Shown one piece after another: positions 1 to 8,348 of a stretch of DNA of 64,000 nt; within the stretch, counting starts at the first letter, position 1; each line of letters begins with the position of its first letter. Location of the stretch: the NCBI RefSeq assembly GCF_028823535.1, contig NZ_JAQIYM010000023.1, positions 1-64,000 on the forward strand, read 5' to 3'. Source of the DNA: Pseudomonas serbica (GTDB lineage: Bacteria; Pseudomonadota; Gammaproteobacteria; Pseudomonadales; Pseudomonadaceae). The notes beneath the pieces were generated by a model. It made no database searches and was not told the origin of the DNA. It was given only the letters and a program-made list of their open reading frames with translations. A program made the translations under genes and the position numbers.

Positions 1-12
1 ATTTTTTCTGCG

Positions 13-32
13 GGAGCGAGCAAGCTCGCTCC
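13..32. repeat. REP-type palindrome
   Basis: A 9-bp perfect inverted repeat (GGAGCGAGC, AA, GCTCGCTCC) of the kind scattered through Pseudomonas intergenic DNA. It lies between an unseen upstream gene and the PBP2 gene. It may serve as a transcript 3' end for the upstream gene, but no long T-run follows it. Confidence 0.7.
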
Positions 33-152
33 TACGTAAAGAAAATGACATGAAAGTGACCCGGCGGTTTTTGCTATGGTGCAGCTCGTTTTTTTAACGG
101 ACTGTTTCAAGCCCAGGGATCGGCGTTTTCTTTTCAAAGAGCTGCTATAGAA

Positions 153-2045
153 ATGCCCCAACCGATTCCTATCAAAGACCACGAAAAAGAGACGCGTCTG
201 GTCAACAAGAGACTGATGGCCTGCGCCTTGTTCGTCGTCGCCATCACCTGCGCGCTGGTGGTTCGCCTGTACATCCTGCAGGTGGTGGAATTCGACTATC
301 ACTCGACGATTTCCGAAAACAACCGCGTCCACGTGCTGCCGATCACCCCTACCCGGGGCTTGATCTATGACCGTAATGGCGTGGTCCTGGCGGACAACCG
401 GCCCAGCTACAACCTGACCATCACCCGCGAGCGAGCGTCCGATGTCAGTCAAGAGTTGGACGAAGTGGTCAGCTTGCTGCACCTGCCTGCTGAAGACCGC
501 ACGCAGTTCGACAAGGCGATGAAACAGGCACGGCACCCGTTCGTGCCAGTGACGTTGTTCTATGAACTGAGCGAGGAGCAGATCGCGGTACTGGCGGTCA
601 ACGAGTTCCGCTTGCCGGGTATCGATGTCGAGCCGCAGTTCGTGCGTCATTATCCGTTGGGCGAGCACTTTGCTCATTCGGTCGGCTACGTTGGACGGAT
701 CAACGAGAAAGAGTCCAAGGTCCTGGATACCGTCGAGTATCGAGGTACCCAATCCATCGGCAAGACCGGGGTCGAAAAATTCTACGAGTCGCAACTGCAC
801 GGCCATGTCGGTTACGAGGAAGTCGAGACCAATGCCCAGGGCCGCGTATTGCGTGTGCTCAAGCACACGGATCCGGTGCCCGGTGAAAGCATCGTCCTGA
901 GCCTGGACGTCAAGCTGCAGGAGGCCGCCGAGCACGCCTTGGGCGATCGTCGTGGCTCCGTGGTTGCGCTCGATCCGTCCACCGGGGAAGTGTTGGCCAT
1001 GGTCAGCAACCCGAGTTTCGATCCGAACCTGTTCGTCACCGGTATCAGCTCCAAGGAATACTCGGCGCTGCGCGATTCCATCGACCGGCCGCTGTTCAAC
1101 CGCGTGCTGCGCGGGCTCTACGCGCCGGGCTCGACCATCAAGCCGGAAGTCGCCATTGCCGGGCTCGACGCCGGCATCGTCACGCCGCAGACCCGGGTCT
1201 TCGATCCGGGGTATTACCAACTCCCGGACTTCGACCACAAGTACCGCAACTGGAACCACAGCGGCGACGGTTGGGTGGACATGGACGCGGCGATCATGCG
1301 CTCCAACGACACCTACTTCTACGACCTGGCGCACAAGCTGGGCATCGATCGGTTGCATGACTACATGGCCATGTTCGGCCTCGGGGAAAAGGTCTCGCTG
1401 GACATGTTCGAAGAGTCTCCCGGCTTGATGCCTTCCCAGGCCTGGAAGCGCGCCACGCGGCGTCAGCCATGGTTCCCGGGGGAAACCGTGATCCTCGGCA
1501 TCGGCCAGGGCTATATGCAGGTCACGCCGCTGCAACTGGCCCAGGCCACGGCGCTGATTGCCAATAAAGGCGTGTGGAACCGCCCGCACCTGGCCAAGAC
1601 CGTAGACGGTGTGGCGCCAGTGGACGAGCATCCGATGCCGAATATTCTCCTCAAGGACCCGCGCGACTGGGAGCAGGTCAACCACGGCATGCAGATGGTA
1701 ATGCACGATGCCCGCGGGATTGCTCGGGCGGCAGCGGCGGGCGCCCAGTACCGTATCGCCGGCAAGAGCGGCACCGCGCAAGTGGTGGCGATCAAGCAAG
1801 GCGAGCGCTACAACCGCGCGAAAACCCGCGAACGCAATCGAGACAACGCCTTGTTCGTCGGTTTCGCCCCGGCCGAACATCCGCAGATCGTGATTTCGGT
1901 GATGATCGAAAACGGCGAGGCGGGTGGTCGTGTCGCCGGTCCCGTGGTGCGGCAGATCATGGACGCCTGGCTACTCGATCAAGACGGCCATCTCAAACCG
2001 CAATACGCCGTGCCGAGCAAGGCAGCGGGCGATCCTCACGTATAA
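153..2045 (+). CDS. mrdA: Penicillin-binding protein 2 paralogue
   Basis: A class B high-molecular-weight PBP of 630 residues, close to the usual PBP2 length. It would be a peptidoglycan transpeptidase at the inner membrane acting in lateral wall elongation. One N-terminal membrane anchor (about residues 21-43) is followed by the PBP dimerisation domain (from about residue 60, with TRGLIYDRNG) and the transpeptidase domain. The active serine is Ser327 in the SxxK motif GSTIK. An SxN-type motif lies in MRSNDTYFYD, and the KSG triad starts at Lys538 (GKSGTAQ). A main-chromosome mrdA normally sits beside rodA and lytic transglycosylase genes. None is present here, so this looks like a second, stand-alone PBP2 copy, as several Pseudomonas carry. 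The symbol refers to the family; orthology to the essential copy is doubtful. Confidence 0.93.
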   Translation: MPQPIPIKDHEKETRLVNKRLMACALFVVAITCALVVRLYILQVVEFDYHSTISENNRVHVLPITPTRGLIYDRNGVVLADNRPSYNLTITRERASDVSQELDEVVSLLHLPAEDRTQFDKAMKQARHPFVPVTLFYELSEEQIAVLAVNEFRLPGIDVEPQFVRHYPLGEHFAHSVGYVGRINEKESKVLDTVEYRGTQSIGKTGVEKFYESQLHGHVGYEEVETNAQGRVLRVLKHTDPVPGESIVLSLDVKLQEAAEHALGDRRGSVVALDPSTGEVLAMVSNPSFDPNLFVTGISSKEYSALRDSIDRPLFNRVLRGLYAPGSTIKPEVAIAGLDAGIVTPQTRVFDPGYYQLPDFDHKYRNWNHSGDGWVDMDAAIMRSNDTYFYDLAHKLGIDRLHDYMAMFGLGEKVSLDMFEESPGLMPSQAWKRATRRQPWFPGETVILGIGQGYMQVTPLQLAQATALIANKGVWNRPHLAKTVDGVAPVDEHPMPNILLKDPRDWEQVNHGMQMVMHDARGIARAAAAGAQYRIAGKSGTAQVVAIKQGERYNRAKTRERNRDNALFVGFAPAEHPQIVISVMIENGEAGGRVAGPVVRQIMDAWLLDQDGHLKPQYAVPSKAAGDPHV

Positions 2046-2075
2046 GCGTTCTATTATCCGCAGAAAATCATCGGC

Positions 2076-2184
2076 TCAGACGGTTAGCCGTTGGTGCAGG
2101 CTTTCGAGAAAGATCGTCTCGGCACGGCTCATGCGCTGTTCGCGGTTCCAAGTGGAAACAGTTAAGGTCAGGTCAGCCCACAAT
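2076..2184 (-). pseudogene. Remnant of a LysR-type regulator C-terminus
   Basis: Read on the minus strand, this stretch encodes an in-frame tail (STWNREQRMSRAETIFLES, then LHQRLTV and a stop). It resembles the last beta-strand and helix of LysR-type effector-binding domains, which typically end in a W-R...LS.A...F motif. There is no N-terminal part: the reading runs straight into the oppositely oriented remnant at 2240-2437. Identification rests on the motif only. Confidence 0.35.
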
Positions 2185-2239
2185 GGGCCAGATCCTGACA
2201 CCGTTCGCCTGACCGCGCAGGAAGGCTCCTCCCGCACAG

Positions 2240-2437
2240 ATGACCCCCACGCCATGGGTGGACAGCGGCGAGCTGGTCCTGCCCCTCGCTGGCTTCGGCT
2301 GTTCTGGCCACTACGACTATCATCTGGTACAGCCGCCGCTGGGAACGGTGCCCAAGCGACTGCTGGTGTTCATGAACTGGCTAGGGGAATGTGCGCTGCA
2401 ATCATCACCTCAGGACGAGAACGAGGAAGTACGCTGA
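2240..2437 (+). pseudogene. Remnant of a second LysR-type regulator C-terminus
   Basis: A 65-codon stretch whose product (SGELVLPLAGFGCSGHYDYH, then LVQPP and a later FMNWLGE) matches the C-terminus of GcvA-like LysR regulators: G.LV.P, Y.LV.P, then F..WL.E. No DNA-binding helix-turn-helix is encoded upstream in any frame, so this is a truncated 3' end, not a working gene. The 453-bp gap between the PBP2 gene and tsdB holds this and the minus-strand fragment, so the gap is a scar of gene loss. Confidence 0.5.
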
Positions 2438-2498
2438 GGAAGGCCTGCGTACCTGTTAAGGATTAACTTGAATTGGCCGCAGAAAGGAGTCGAAAACC

Positions 2499-3164
2499 AT
2501 GAAATTTGCCCAGAGATCCGGTCGCAAGACCCGCGTTGGCCTGTGTGTCTTCTTGCTGGCGACAGCAGCACAGGCCGATCCCCAGGGACAGAAAATCTAC
2601 ACCCAGGGCGGTGAGTCACCCGCCGCCCTGGCTTGCGCCACCTGTCATGGGCCCGACGGGATGGGCGTCGGTAGCGCCGGGTTTCCCCGGCTGGCGGGTT
2701 TGTCCCCGGGATACCTGGTGAAGCAGCTCGAGGATTTCCGCTCAGGCAAACGCAGCAATGCCGTGATGCAACCGATCGCAGCGGCGCTGACCGATCCCGA
2801 AGGCAAGGCGGTGGCGAGCTATCTCGGTGCCTTGGCTATCGCGGCTTCCAGTGCTGATCTGGCCCCCACGGGAAGTGTGGGCAGCGCCGCTGAGAAGTTG
2901 GTGAAACAAGGCGACTGGAGTCGCAATATTCCGGCTTGTGTCGCCTGCCACGGGGTGGGCAACAGCGGCGTGGGAGAAAGTTTTCCACCACTGTTAGACC
3001 AGTCGGGCGTGTACATCGCGGCACAGCTCAATGCCTGGCGCAGTGGTACGCGCAAGAATGATCCCAATGATTTGATGGGGCATATCGCGCGCTCCCTCAG
3101 TGATACTGAAATCAAGGATCTGTCAGCCTATTTCGCCGGCCTGGGCGGGGAGGGCAAGCCATGA
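2499..3164 (+). CDS. tsdB: Dihaem cytochrome c4-like protein, TsdB
   Basis: A periplasmic c-type cytochrome of 221 residues. A Sec signal peptide covers about residues 1-26 (ending TAAQA), followed by two similar cytochrome c domains with haem sites CATCH (46-50) and CVACH (147-151). Two-domain c4-like cytochromes next to tsdA are known as TsdB, which takes electrons from thiosulfate oxidation and passes them to the respiratory chain. The stop overlaps the start of the next gene (ATGA, 3161-3164), so the two are translationally coupled. The ATG follows AGAAAGGAG. The partner gene supports TsdB over a general cytochrome c4. Confidence 0.85.
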   Translation: MKFAQRSGRKTRVGLCVFLLATAAQADPQGQKIYTQGGESPAALACATCHGPDGMGVGSAGFPRLAGLSPGYLVKQLEDFRSGKRSNAVMQPIAAALTDPEGKAVASYLGALAIAASSADLAPTGSVGSAAEKLVKQGDWSRNIPACVACHGVGNSGVGESFPPLLDQSGVYIAAQLNAWRSGTRKNDPNDLMGHIARSLSDTEIKDLSAYFAGLGGEGKP

Positions 3165-4105
3165 ACAATGCACTGAAGGTCTGCCTTGGCATCGTGATTG
3201 CGGTACCGCTTCTGGCCGCCAAAACGTACTACGAAGAACGCGACGGGGTGACGGTCGCGAAGGTACCTGTGGCGGCGGCCGAGCCGGCTGAGCCAGTCAG
3301 GCCCGGGGTTTTTACGCCGCCCCAGGAAGCGCAACTGCCCGACAACGCCTTTGGCGAGCTGGTGCGCGAAGGTCGGGACATCTTTGTCGACACCCGGAAA
3401 AATGCCGCCGAGTTCGTGGGTAACGGACTCAACTGCAGCAACTGCCACCTCGATCAAGGTCGCAAGGCGGATTCAGCGCCGCTGTGGGGGGCCTATGGCA
3501 TGTACCCCGCCTATCGAAAAAAGAACAACAAGGTCAATACGTTCACCGAGCGCATGCAGGGCTGCTTCGAATTCAGCATGAACGGCAAGGCACCCGCCAG
3601 TGACAGCCATGTGATGAAAGCACTCGGCACCTACGCCTATTGGCTCGCAACCAAGGCGCCTGTGGGTGAGGAACTGCCGGGGCGCCTCTATCCGGTTATC
3701 CCGGCCCCGGAAAAAGGCTTCGACCTGGTGAAAGGGAAACAAATCTATGCCGAGCAATGTGCCATTTGCCATGGCGCGCAAGGGCAGGGCCAGCAGGCCG
3801 CAGGCACATTCGTGTTTCCACCGCTTTGGGGCAAGGACTCCTACAACTGGGGTGCTGGCATGCACCGTATCAACACGGCGGCGGGCTTCATCAAGCAGAA
3901 CATGCCGCTGGGCAAGGGCGGTTCGCTGTCGGATGACGAGGCCTGGCATGTGGCGGCCTGGATCAACAGTCACGAGCGCCCCCAGGATCCGCGCCTGGTC
4001 GATGGCTCCGTGGAAAAGACCCGGGAGAAATACCACCAGGGCGATGGGGTCAACCTGTATGGCGAAGTCGTTAATGGCGTGACGCTGGGGCAGGGCATCA
4101 ACTGA
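3161..4105 (+). CDS. tsdA: Thiosulfate dehydrogenase / tetrathionate reductase TsdA
   Basis: A dihaem cytochrome of 314 residues that joins two thiosulfates into tetrathionate in the periplasm (or the reverse). It has an uncleaved or cleaved N-terminal hydrophobic segment (6-20) and haem sites CSNCH (92-96) and CAICH (200-204). The conserved RMQGCFEFSMNG motif is present; its cysteine (Cys135) corresponds to the unusual cysteine haem ligand that defines TsdA. It overlaps tsdB by 4 bp, giving the tsdBA arrangement known from P. stutzeri. Pseudomonas usually use this for auxiliary energy gain and do not oxidise thiosulfate fully. The sulfite dehydrogenase genes directly opposite fit a broader sulfur-oxidising role. 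Confidence 0.88.
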   Translation: MNNALKVCLGIVIAVPLLAAKTYYEERDGVTVAKVPVAAAEPAEPVRPGVFTPPQEAQLPDNAFGELVREGRDIFVDTRKNAAEFVGNGLNCSNCHLDQGRKADSAPLWGAYGMYPAYRKKNNKVNTFTERMQGCFEFSMNGKAPASDSHVMKALGTYAYWLATKAPVGEELPGRLYPVIPAPEKGFDLVKGKQIYAEQCAICHGAQGQGQQAAGTFVFPPLWGKDSYNWGAGMHRINTAAGFIKQNMPLGKGGSLSDDEAWHVAAWINSHERPQDPRLVDGSVEKTREKYHQGDGVNLYGEVVNGVTLGQGIN

Positions 4106-4111
4106 GCGCAG

Positions 4112-4137
4112 GCAGGGCCAGGTCGACTTGGCCCTGC
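4112..4137. terminator. Bidirectional hairpin between tsdA and the sulfite dehydrogenase genes
   Basis: A 9-bp stem (GCAGGGCCA / TGGCCCTGC) with an 8-nt loop, located 6 bp after the tsdA stop and 16 bp from the stop of the convergent cytochrome gene. There is no strong U-tract on either side, so it may work as a weak intrinsic terminator or a transcript-end stabiliser for both convergent units. Confidence 0.6.
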
Positions 4138-4153
4138 TTGCTCAAGCGCGGGT

Positions 4154-4801
4154 TTACTGCTGCAGGATGAAGGTCGCCAGGCTGTTCAGCTCGTCGTTGC
4201 TCAACTGCGCGAAGGGCGGCATCGGGATGTCCCCCCATTTGCCGCTGCCGCCGTGCTGGATGCTCGACGTCAGCTTGGTCAGGGCCTGGGGGTCATTGGC
4301 GTATTTGGCCGCCACATCGTGATAAGCCGGGCCGACTACCTTGTGATCGATGGCGTGGCAGGACAGGCACGCGTTGTTCTCAAGCAAGGTCGTGGCGTCG
4401 ACTTTTGCCACCGGGGCTGGGGCAGGTTGGCCCGCCGTCGGGTTCGAGGCGGCCAGCACATCGGCATCGCTCGCCTTGGCACTGCCGTAGGTGGCCGCCA
4501 GGTAGGCGCCGATAATGGTCACGTCCTGATCGCTGATCGGCGCACCGTACACGTGCTGCATCTTGCCCGCTTCCGCCGTCCACTGCGCCAGGCTCATGCC
4601 CGGTGGCTGGAAGTTGATGTAGTCGGCGGAATGGCAGGTGGAACACTTCTGCTGGGCCAGCGGGTAGCCCGGCAGGGTACTGGGCTTCAACGCTGCCGTC
4701 TCCGGCGGCAGGGTGATCGACAGGGGCGCTGCGCAGGCGATGCCCGCCAGGCAGATTTGCGCCGCGCACAGCCAGCGGCTCATGAGTTTCATGGATTTCA
4801 T
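4154..4801 (-). CDS. Dihaem cytochrome c, electron acceptor of sulfite dehydrogenase (SorB-like)
   Basis: A 215-residue exported cytochrome c. A signal peptide (about 1-24, ending GIACA) is followed by haem sites CSTCH (53-57) and CLSCH (145-149). The second domain carries the usual distal methionine motif (IPMPPFAQLSNDEL). It lies 10 bp downstream of the molybdenum sulfite oxidase gene in the same direction, so it is the obvious electron acceptor, as SorB is for SorA. The classical SorB has one haem; this one has two domains, possibly an SorB unit fused to a further relay. The C-terminal domain resembles the class I cytochromes c of sulfur oxidisers. Confidence 0.8.
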   Translation of the reverse strand: MKSMKLMSRWLCAAQICLAGIACAAPLSITLPPETAALKPSTLPGYPLAQQKCSTCHSADYINFQPPGMSLAQWTAEAGKMQHVYGAPISDQDVTIIGAYLAATYGSAKASDADVLAASNPTAGQPAPAPVAKVDATTLLENNACLSCHAIDHKVVGPAYHDVAAKYANDPQALTKLTSSIQHGGSGKWGDIPMPPFAQLSNDELNSLATFILQQ

Positions 4802-4811
4802 CCGGCTCTCC

Positions 4812-6053
4812 TCAGGCGACGGTCACGTGGCTGGTTTCGACGACGTGCCGGCGATAGCCGGCTGGGTTCCAGTCGGCTTGCAGCGGTTGGGTCTCGCCCG
4901 CGCTGTTGCTGGCGCGCACCATCAGTTGGGTGGCGCCCTTGCGGGTAAAGGTGATCGCCAGCGTCCACTCGCGGAAGGAGTAACGGCCGAGGTCCTGGCC
5001 AAGCGTGGCTTCACGCCAGTTTTTTCCACCGTCGATGGACAGTTCGACCTTGTTGACCCCGGTACCGCCGTCGAACGCGATGCCCTTGAGCAACACGCTT
5101 TTTTTCAACGGCAACACATCGCCGTGTTTGACGCTGGTGATGAAGCTGCGTACCGGCAGTTTGGAAATCGGTTTGGTTTGCGCCGGCGTGGTGCCGGGGG
5201 CGATGCAGAAACAATCGTTGTCCGGCACCCGGTAACCCTTGGCCATGAAAAAACCGTCGTAGGTATGGTCGACGACTTCGATCTCGCTCAGGTGCTTGAC
5301 CCAGTAGGTGCCGAAATAACCGGGCACCACCAGGCGTATCGGGTAGCCGTTGAGGAAGGGCAGGTCGGTGCCGTTCATCGACCAGGCGATCATCGGCTCA
5401 CCGTCCATGGCGTGGCCGATGTCCAGGGCCTTGATGAACTCCGGGGTGCTTGGCAGCACCGGCTTGTCGAGGCCGCGGAAGGTCACTTGTCTGGCGTCGG
5501 CCTTCACCCCCGCTTTCTCCAGTACGGCCTTGAGCGGCACGCCCACCCAGCGTGCATTGCCCATCGAGCCGTTGCCCAACTGCGCGCCGAACACCCGGGG
5601 CATCGAGAAGCCGCGGCTGTTGCCCGAACATTGATTGACCGCCACCACTTCCACCGGCTCCGCCAGCGCCTTGAGCTCGACCAGGGACAGTGACAACGGA
5701 GTGTCGACCGCGCCCTTGACCGTCAGCCGGTAGCTGTCTGGATCGATGCTGGTGGGGAAATTGGCCAGGTGGTAACGCACGAAAAAGGCGTCGTTGGGCG
5801 TGATCGGCCCTTCGTTGAACACCGTGAAGGGCGTTTCCAGGTGCGGTGGGCGAGTGGTTACCAGGGTCAAGGGGCGTTTTTGCGGATACTGCACCAGCGG
5901 CCGTGGACCCGCCGCGAATGTCACGTCCTCGGCGCTTTCGTCGGCTGCCCGGGCGAGGCTGGCCAAGGGGGAGGCGGCCACGGCCAGGGCCAAGGCATCG
6001 CGCAAAACGCGCCGTCGGGTGGGCTTGCCGGTATCGATAAAACTGAACTTCAT
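4812..6053 (-). CDS. sorA: Sulfite dehydrogenase, molybdopterin subunit (SorA-type)
   Basis: Oxidises sulfite to sulfate in the periplasm and passes electrons to a cytochrome c. It has 413 residues. The N-terminus carries a twin-arginine signal (TRRRVL, 12-17, then a hydrophobic ALALAVAASPLASLARA), consistent with export of a folded molybdoprotein. The oxidoreductase molybdopterin-binding domain spans about 70-280, with the Mo-ligating cysteine at Cys142 in VNQCSGNSRG. A C-terminal Mo-co dimerisation domain (about 295-405) includes WREATLG and REWTLAITF-like strands. The dihaem cytochrome gene follows after 10 bp, forming a sorAB-like operon. The gene is divergent from the qor-to-yeiH operon across a 373-bp gap. 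Confidence 0.9.
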   Translation of the reverse strand: MKFSFIDTGKPTRRRVLRDALALAVAASPLASLARAADESAEDVTFAAGPRPLVQYPQKRPLTLVTTRPPHLETPFTVFNEGPITPNDAFFVRYHLANFPTSIDPDSYRLTVKGAVDTPLSLSLVELKALAEPVEVVAVNQCSGNSRGFSMPRVFGAQLGNGSMGNARWVGVPLKAVLEKAGVKADARQVTFRGLDKPVLPSTPEFIKALDIGHAMDGEPMIAWSMNGTDLPFLNGYPIRLVVPGYFGTYWVKHLSEIEVVDHTYDGFFMAKGYRVPDNDCFCIAPGTTPAQTKPISKLPVRSFITSVKHGDVLPLKKSVLLKGIAFDGGTGVNKVELSIDGGKNWREATLGQDLGRYSFREWTLAITFTRKGATQLMVRASNSAGETQPLQADWNPAGYRRHVVETSHVTVA

Positions 6054-6426
6054 GCTGCGCTCTCTTTGATTGTTTTTCTGAGATGCAACCGATAGCCCCC
6101 ATCAGGGCGCAAAGGCATCGGTCTAGACGTGTCGCGAGACTGTTCGATGAGCCAACCAGTATCCCCAGGTGCGGGGTGTCTGCTTCTCATTGAGCGTCAG
6201 TGATTTAGCAATCGATGACAGAGGCGACCCCAGCGAGACCCTTTAGATGCCTTGTATTATGGTATGCCGTTTGCCAAATTTACGTGGCTACCAGTCGAGC
6301 ACCAGCGCCTGTCACCAAATGTGACGGCGCTGTCGTTCGATGAGATGCGTTCAGGCAGCCTGAAGCTTACATTCCAATCACGTAATCGCCGCAGTGCACC
6401 CAGAACGCTGATTGGAGAAAAAAAGC
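6054..6426. promoter_or_regulatory. Divergent control region between sorA and the qor operon
   Basis: A 373-bp non-coding gap that must hold the promoters for both the sulfite dehydrogenase operon (leftwards) and the qor-TauD-BKACE operon (rightwards). The right half contains the direct-repeat operator described separately at 6309-6342. No clear terminator, RNA gene or coding remnant is visible in the rest. Confidence 0.6.
6309..6342 (+). promoter_or_regulatory. Direct-repeat operator, probable AraC-family activator site
   Basis: Two 13-bp boxes in direct orientation, CTGTCACCAAATG (6309-6321) and CTGTCGTTCGATG (6330-6342), start exactly 21 bp apart, i.e. two helical turns, as expected for an AraC-type protein. 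A -10-like hexamer TACATT starts at 6368, 26 bp after the second box, so the box abuts the -35 position (class II activation). The same arrangement recurs at 14372-14405 beside the AraC gene. It lies 85 bp before the qor start. Confidence 0.65.
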
Positions 6427-7407
6427 ATGGCTCAAGTCGTACGATTTTACGAAACCGGTGGTCCCGAGGTTCTTCGTTTTGAAGAGGTCGAGGTCGGTGA
6501 TCCAGGTCCCGGTGAGGTTCGACTGCGCCACGTGGCGGTCGGCCTCAACTATGCCGACACCTACTTTCGCAATGGCACCTATCCGATCCCGATGCCCAAT
6601 GGCATCGGCGTTGAAGCCTCCGGTGTAGTGGAAGCCGTGGGCGAGGGCGTGAGCAATGTGGTGGTCGGGGACCGGGTAACCTATACCGGCTTCACCAATA
6701 CCCTTGGCGCCTACAGCACCGAACGTCTGATCCCGGCTGCGCCACTGATCAAACTGCCGGAAAGTATTTCCTTCGAGAACGCCGCGGCCATGACCATGCG
6801 CGGGCTGACCTCGGCCTACCTGATGCGGCGCATCTATGACTTCAAGGCCGGTGACAGCATCCTGCTGCACGCGGCCGCCGGTGGTGTCGGCCTGATCGTT
6901 TCGCAGTGGGCAAAATTGCTCGGCCTGAACGTGATCGGCACCGTGTCCAGCGAGGCCAAGGCAGAGCTCGCCCGGGCTCATGGTTGCGATCACGTGATCA
7001 ATTACAGCCATGAAGATGTGGCCAGGCGCGTGCGTGAATTGACCGACGGCGTCGGCGTCAACGTAGTGTTCGACAGCGTCGGCAAGAGCACCTTCGAGGG
7101 CTCGCTGGACTCCCTCAAACGTCGCGGCCTGATGGTTTGCGTCGGTACCGCATCCGGCCCGATTCCGCCCTTCAGCCCGGCACAGTTAGCGATGAAAGGC
7201 TCACTGTTCATGACCCGTCCGGCACTGGCCGACTACATCGCCGACCCGGCCGAGAAGGCTGAGCTGGCCGGTGAGATCTTCGGTCTGGTCGGCAGCGGCA
7301 AGATCAAGATCGAGATCAACCAGCATTACGGTTTGCTCGACGCCGTGCAGGCGCACCGTGATCTGGAGTCGCGCAAGACCACCGGTTCATCGATCTTCGT
7401 CATCTAA
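6427..7407 (+). CDS. Quinone oxidoreductase-like MDR family protein
   Basis: A 326-residue zinc-free medium-chain reductase of the NADPH:quinone oxidoreductase type. It has an N-terminal GroES-like domain and a Rossmann domain with the NADPH motif AAAGGVGLIVSQWAK (about residues 153-167). I chose the ATG at 6427 because GGAG (6414-6417) precedes it at good spacing; an in-frame ATG at 6412 overlaps that Shine-Dalgarno. It is the first gene of a seven-gene operon. A role as enoyl or quinone reductase acting on the pathway substrate is inferred from position, and the natural substrate cannot be told from sequence. Confidence 0.88.
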   Translation: MAQVVRFYETGGPEVLRFEEVEVGDPGPGEVRLRHVAVGLNYADTYFRNGTYPIPMPNGIGVEASGVVEAVGEGVSNVVVGDRVTYTGFTNTLGAYSTERLIPAAPLIKLPESISFENAAAMTMRGLTSAYLMRRIYDFKAGDSILLHAAAGGVGLIVSQWAKLLGLNVIGTVSSEAKAELARAHGCDHVINYSHEDVARRVRELTDGVGVNVVFDSVGKSTFEGSLDSLKRRGLMVCVGTASGPIPPFSPAQLAMKGSLFMTRPALADYIADPAEKAELAGEIFGLVGSGKIKIEINQHYGLLDAVQAHRDLESRKTTGSSIFVI

Positions 7408-7421
7408 GGAGGTCTGCCGCC

Positions 7422-8270
7422 ATGCAAGTCGAACAACTCACCTGCAGCATTGGCGCCGAACTGATCGGCGTGAACCTCGCCGATGCCGTCCATGACGACG
7501 GCCTGTTCGCCGAGATCCGCGCGCAGTTGCTCAAGCACCGCGTGCTGTTCCTGCGTGACCAGGACATCAGTCGGGCCGAGCATGTGGCCTTTGCCCAGCG
7601 CTTTGGCGAACTGGAGGACCACCCGGTGGTCGGCAGCCACCCCGAGTATCCCGGGTTGGTGCAGGTCTACAAGAATCCGGACAGCCCGGTCGACCGCTAC
7701 GAGAACTCCTGGCACACCGACGCCACCTGGCGCGAGGCGCCGCCGCTGGGGGCCGTGCTGCGCTGCCTGGAGTGCCCACCGGTGGGTGGCGACACCATGT
7801 GGGCCAACATGGTCGAGGCCTACAAGCATCTGCCCAGCGACGTGAAAGCCAGGATCGAAGGCCTGCGCGCCCGGCACAGCATCGAGGCGACCTTTGGCGC
7901 GGCGATGCCGATCGAAAAACGCCTCGCGCTCAAGGCCAGGTACCCGGACGCCGAGCACCCGGTGGTGCGCATCCATCCCGAAACTGGTGAACAGGTGCTG
8001 TTCGTCAATTCGTTCACCACCCACTTCACCAACTTCCACACCGCCGAGCGGGTGCGTGTCGGCCAGGATTTCAGCCAGGGTTCCTCCGAGCTGCTGCGCT
8101 ACCTGACCAGCCAAGCCAGCATTCCGGAGTACCAGGTGCGCTGGCGTTGGAAGCCTAACAGCATCGCGATCTGGGACAACCGCAGCACCCAGCATTACGC
8201 CGTGATGGATTACCCGCCCTGTCATCGCAAGATGGAACGCGCCGGGATCATTGGCGAAAAGACCTACTGA
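7422..8270 (+). CDS. TauD/TfdA-family Fe(II)/2-oxoglutarate dioxygenase
   Basis: A 282-residue non-haem iron dioxygenase of the taurine dioxygenase family. The iron facial triad is visible as His98 and Asp100 (SWHTDATW) and His258 (NRSTQHYAV). The 2-oxoglutarate-binding arginine is in the HRKMERAG segment (about 269-273). Members hydroxylate a carbon next to a leaving group (sulfonate, phenoxy or sulfate ester) or next to a quaternary amine. A near-perfect Shine-Dalgarno TAAGGAGGT overlaps the stop of the preceding gene. With a YeiH-type exporter in the operon and a divergent sulfite dehydrogenase, a sulfonate or sulfate-ester substrate is a reasonable guess. It is too diverged to assign as tauD. 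Confidence 0.9.
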   Translation: MQVEQLTCSIGAELIGVNLADAVHDDGLFAEIRAQLLKHRVLFLRDQDISRAEHVAFAQRFGELEDHPVVGSHPEYPGLVQVYKNPDSPVDRYENSWHTDATWREAPPLGAVLRCLECPPVGGDTMWANMVEAYKHLPSDVKARIEGLRARHSIEATFGAAMPIEKRLALKARYPDAEHPVVRIHPETGEQVLFVNSFTTHFTNFHTAERVRVGQDFSQGSSELLRYLTSQASIPEYQVRWRWKPNSIAIWDNRSTQHYAVMDYPPCHRKMERAGIIGEKTY

Positions 8271-8348
8271 GCCACTCCACCTGCACCCACGCCAAGGCCT
8301 GCTCCGTACAGCCTGTCGGGCAGGCAAAAACAAAAACAGGAGATAACC

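Noticed and set aside
6267..6280. Third AraC-type box (TTGCCAAATT)
   Set aside because: It shares only CCAAAT and is 41 bp, not 42 bp, from the first box, so it does not keep the 21-bp period.
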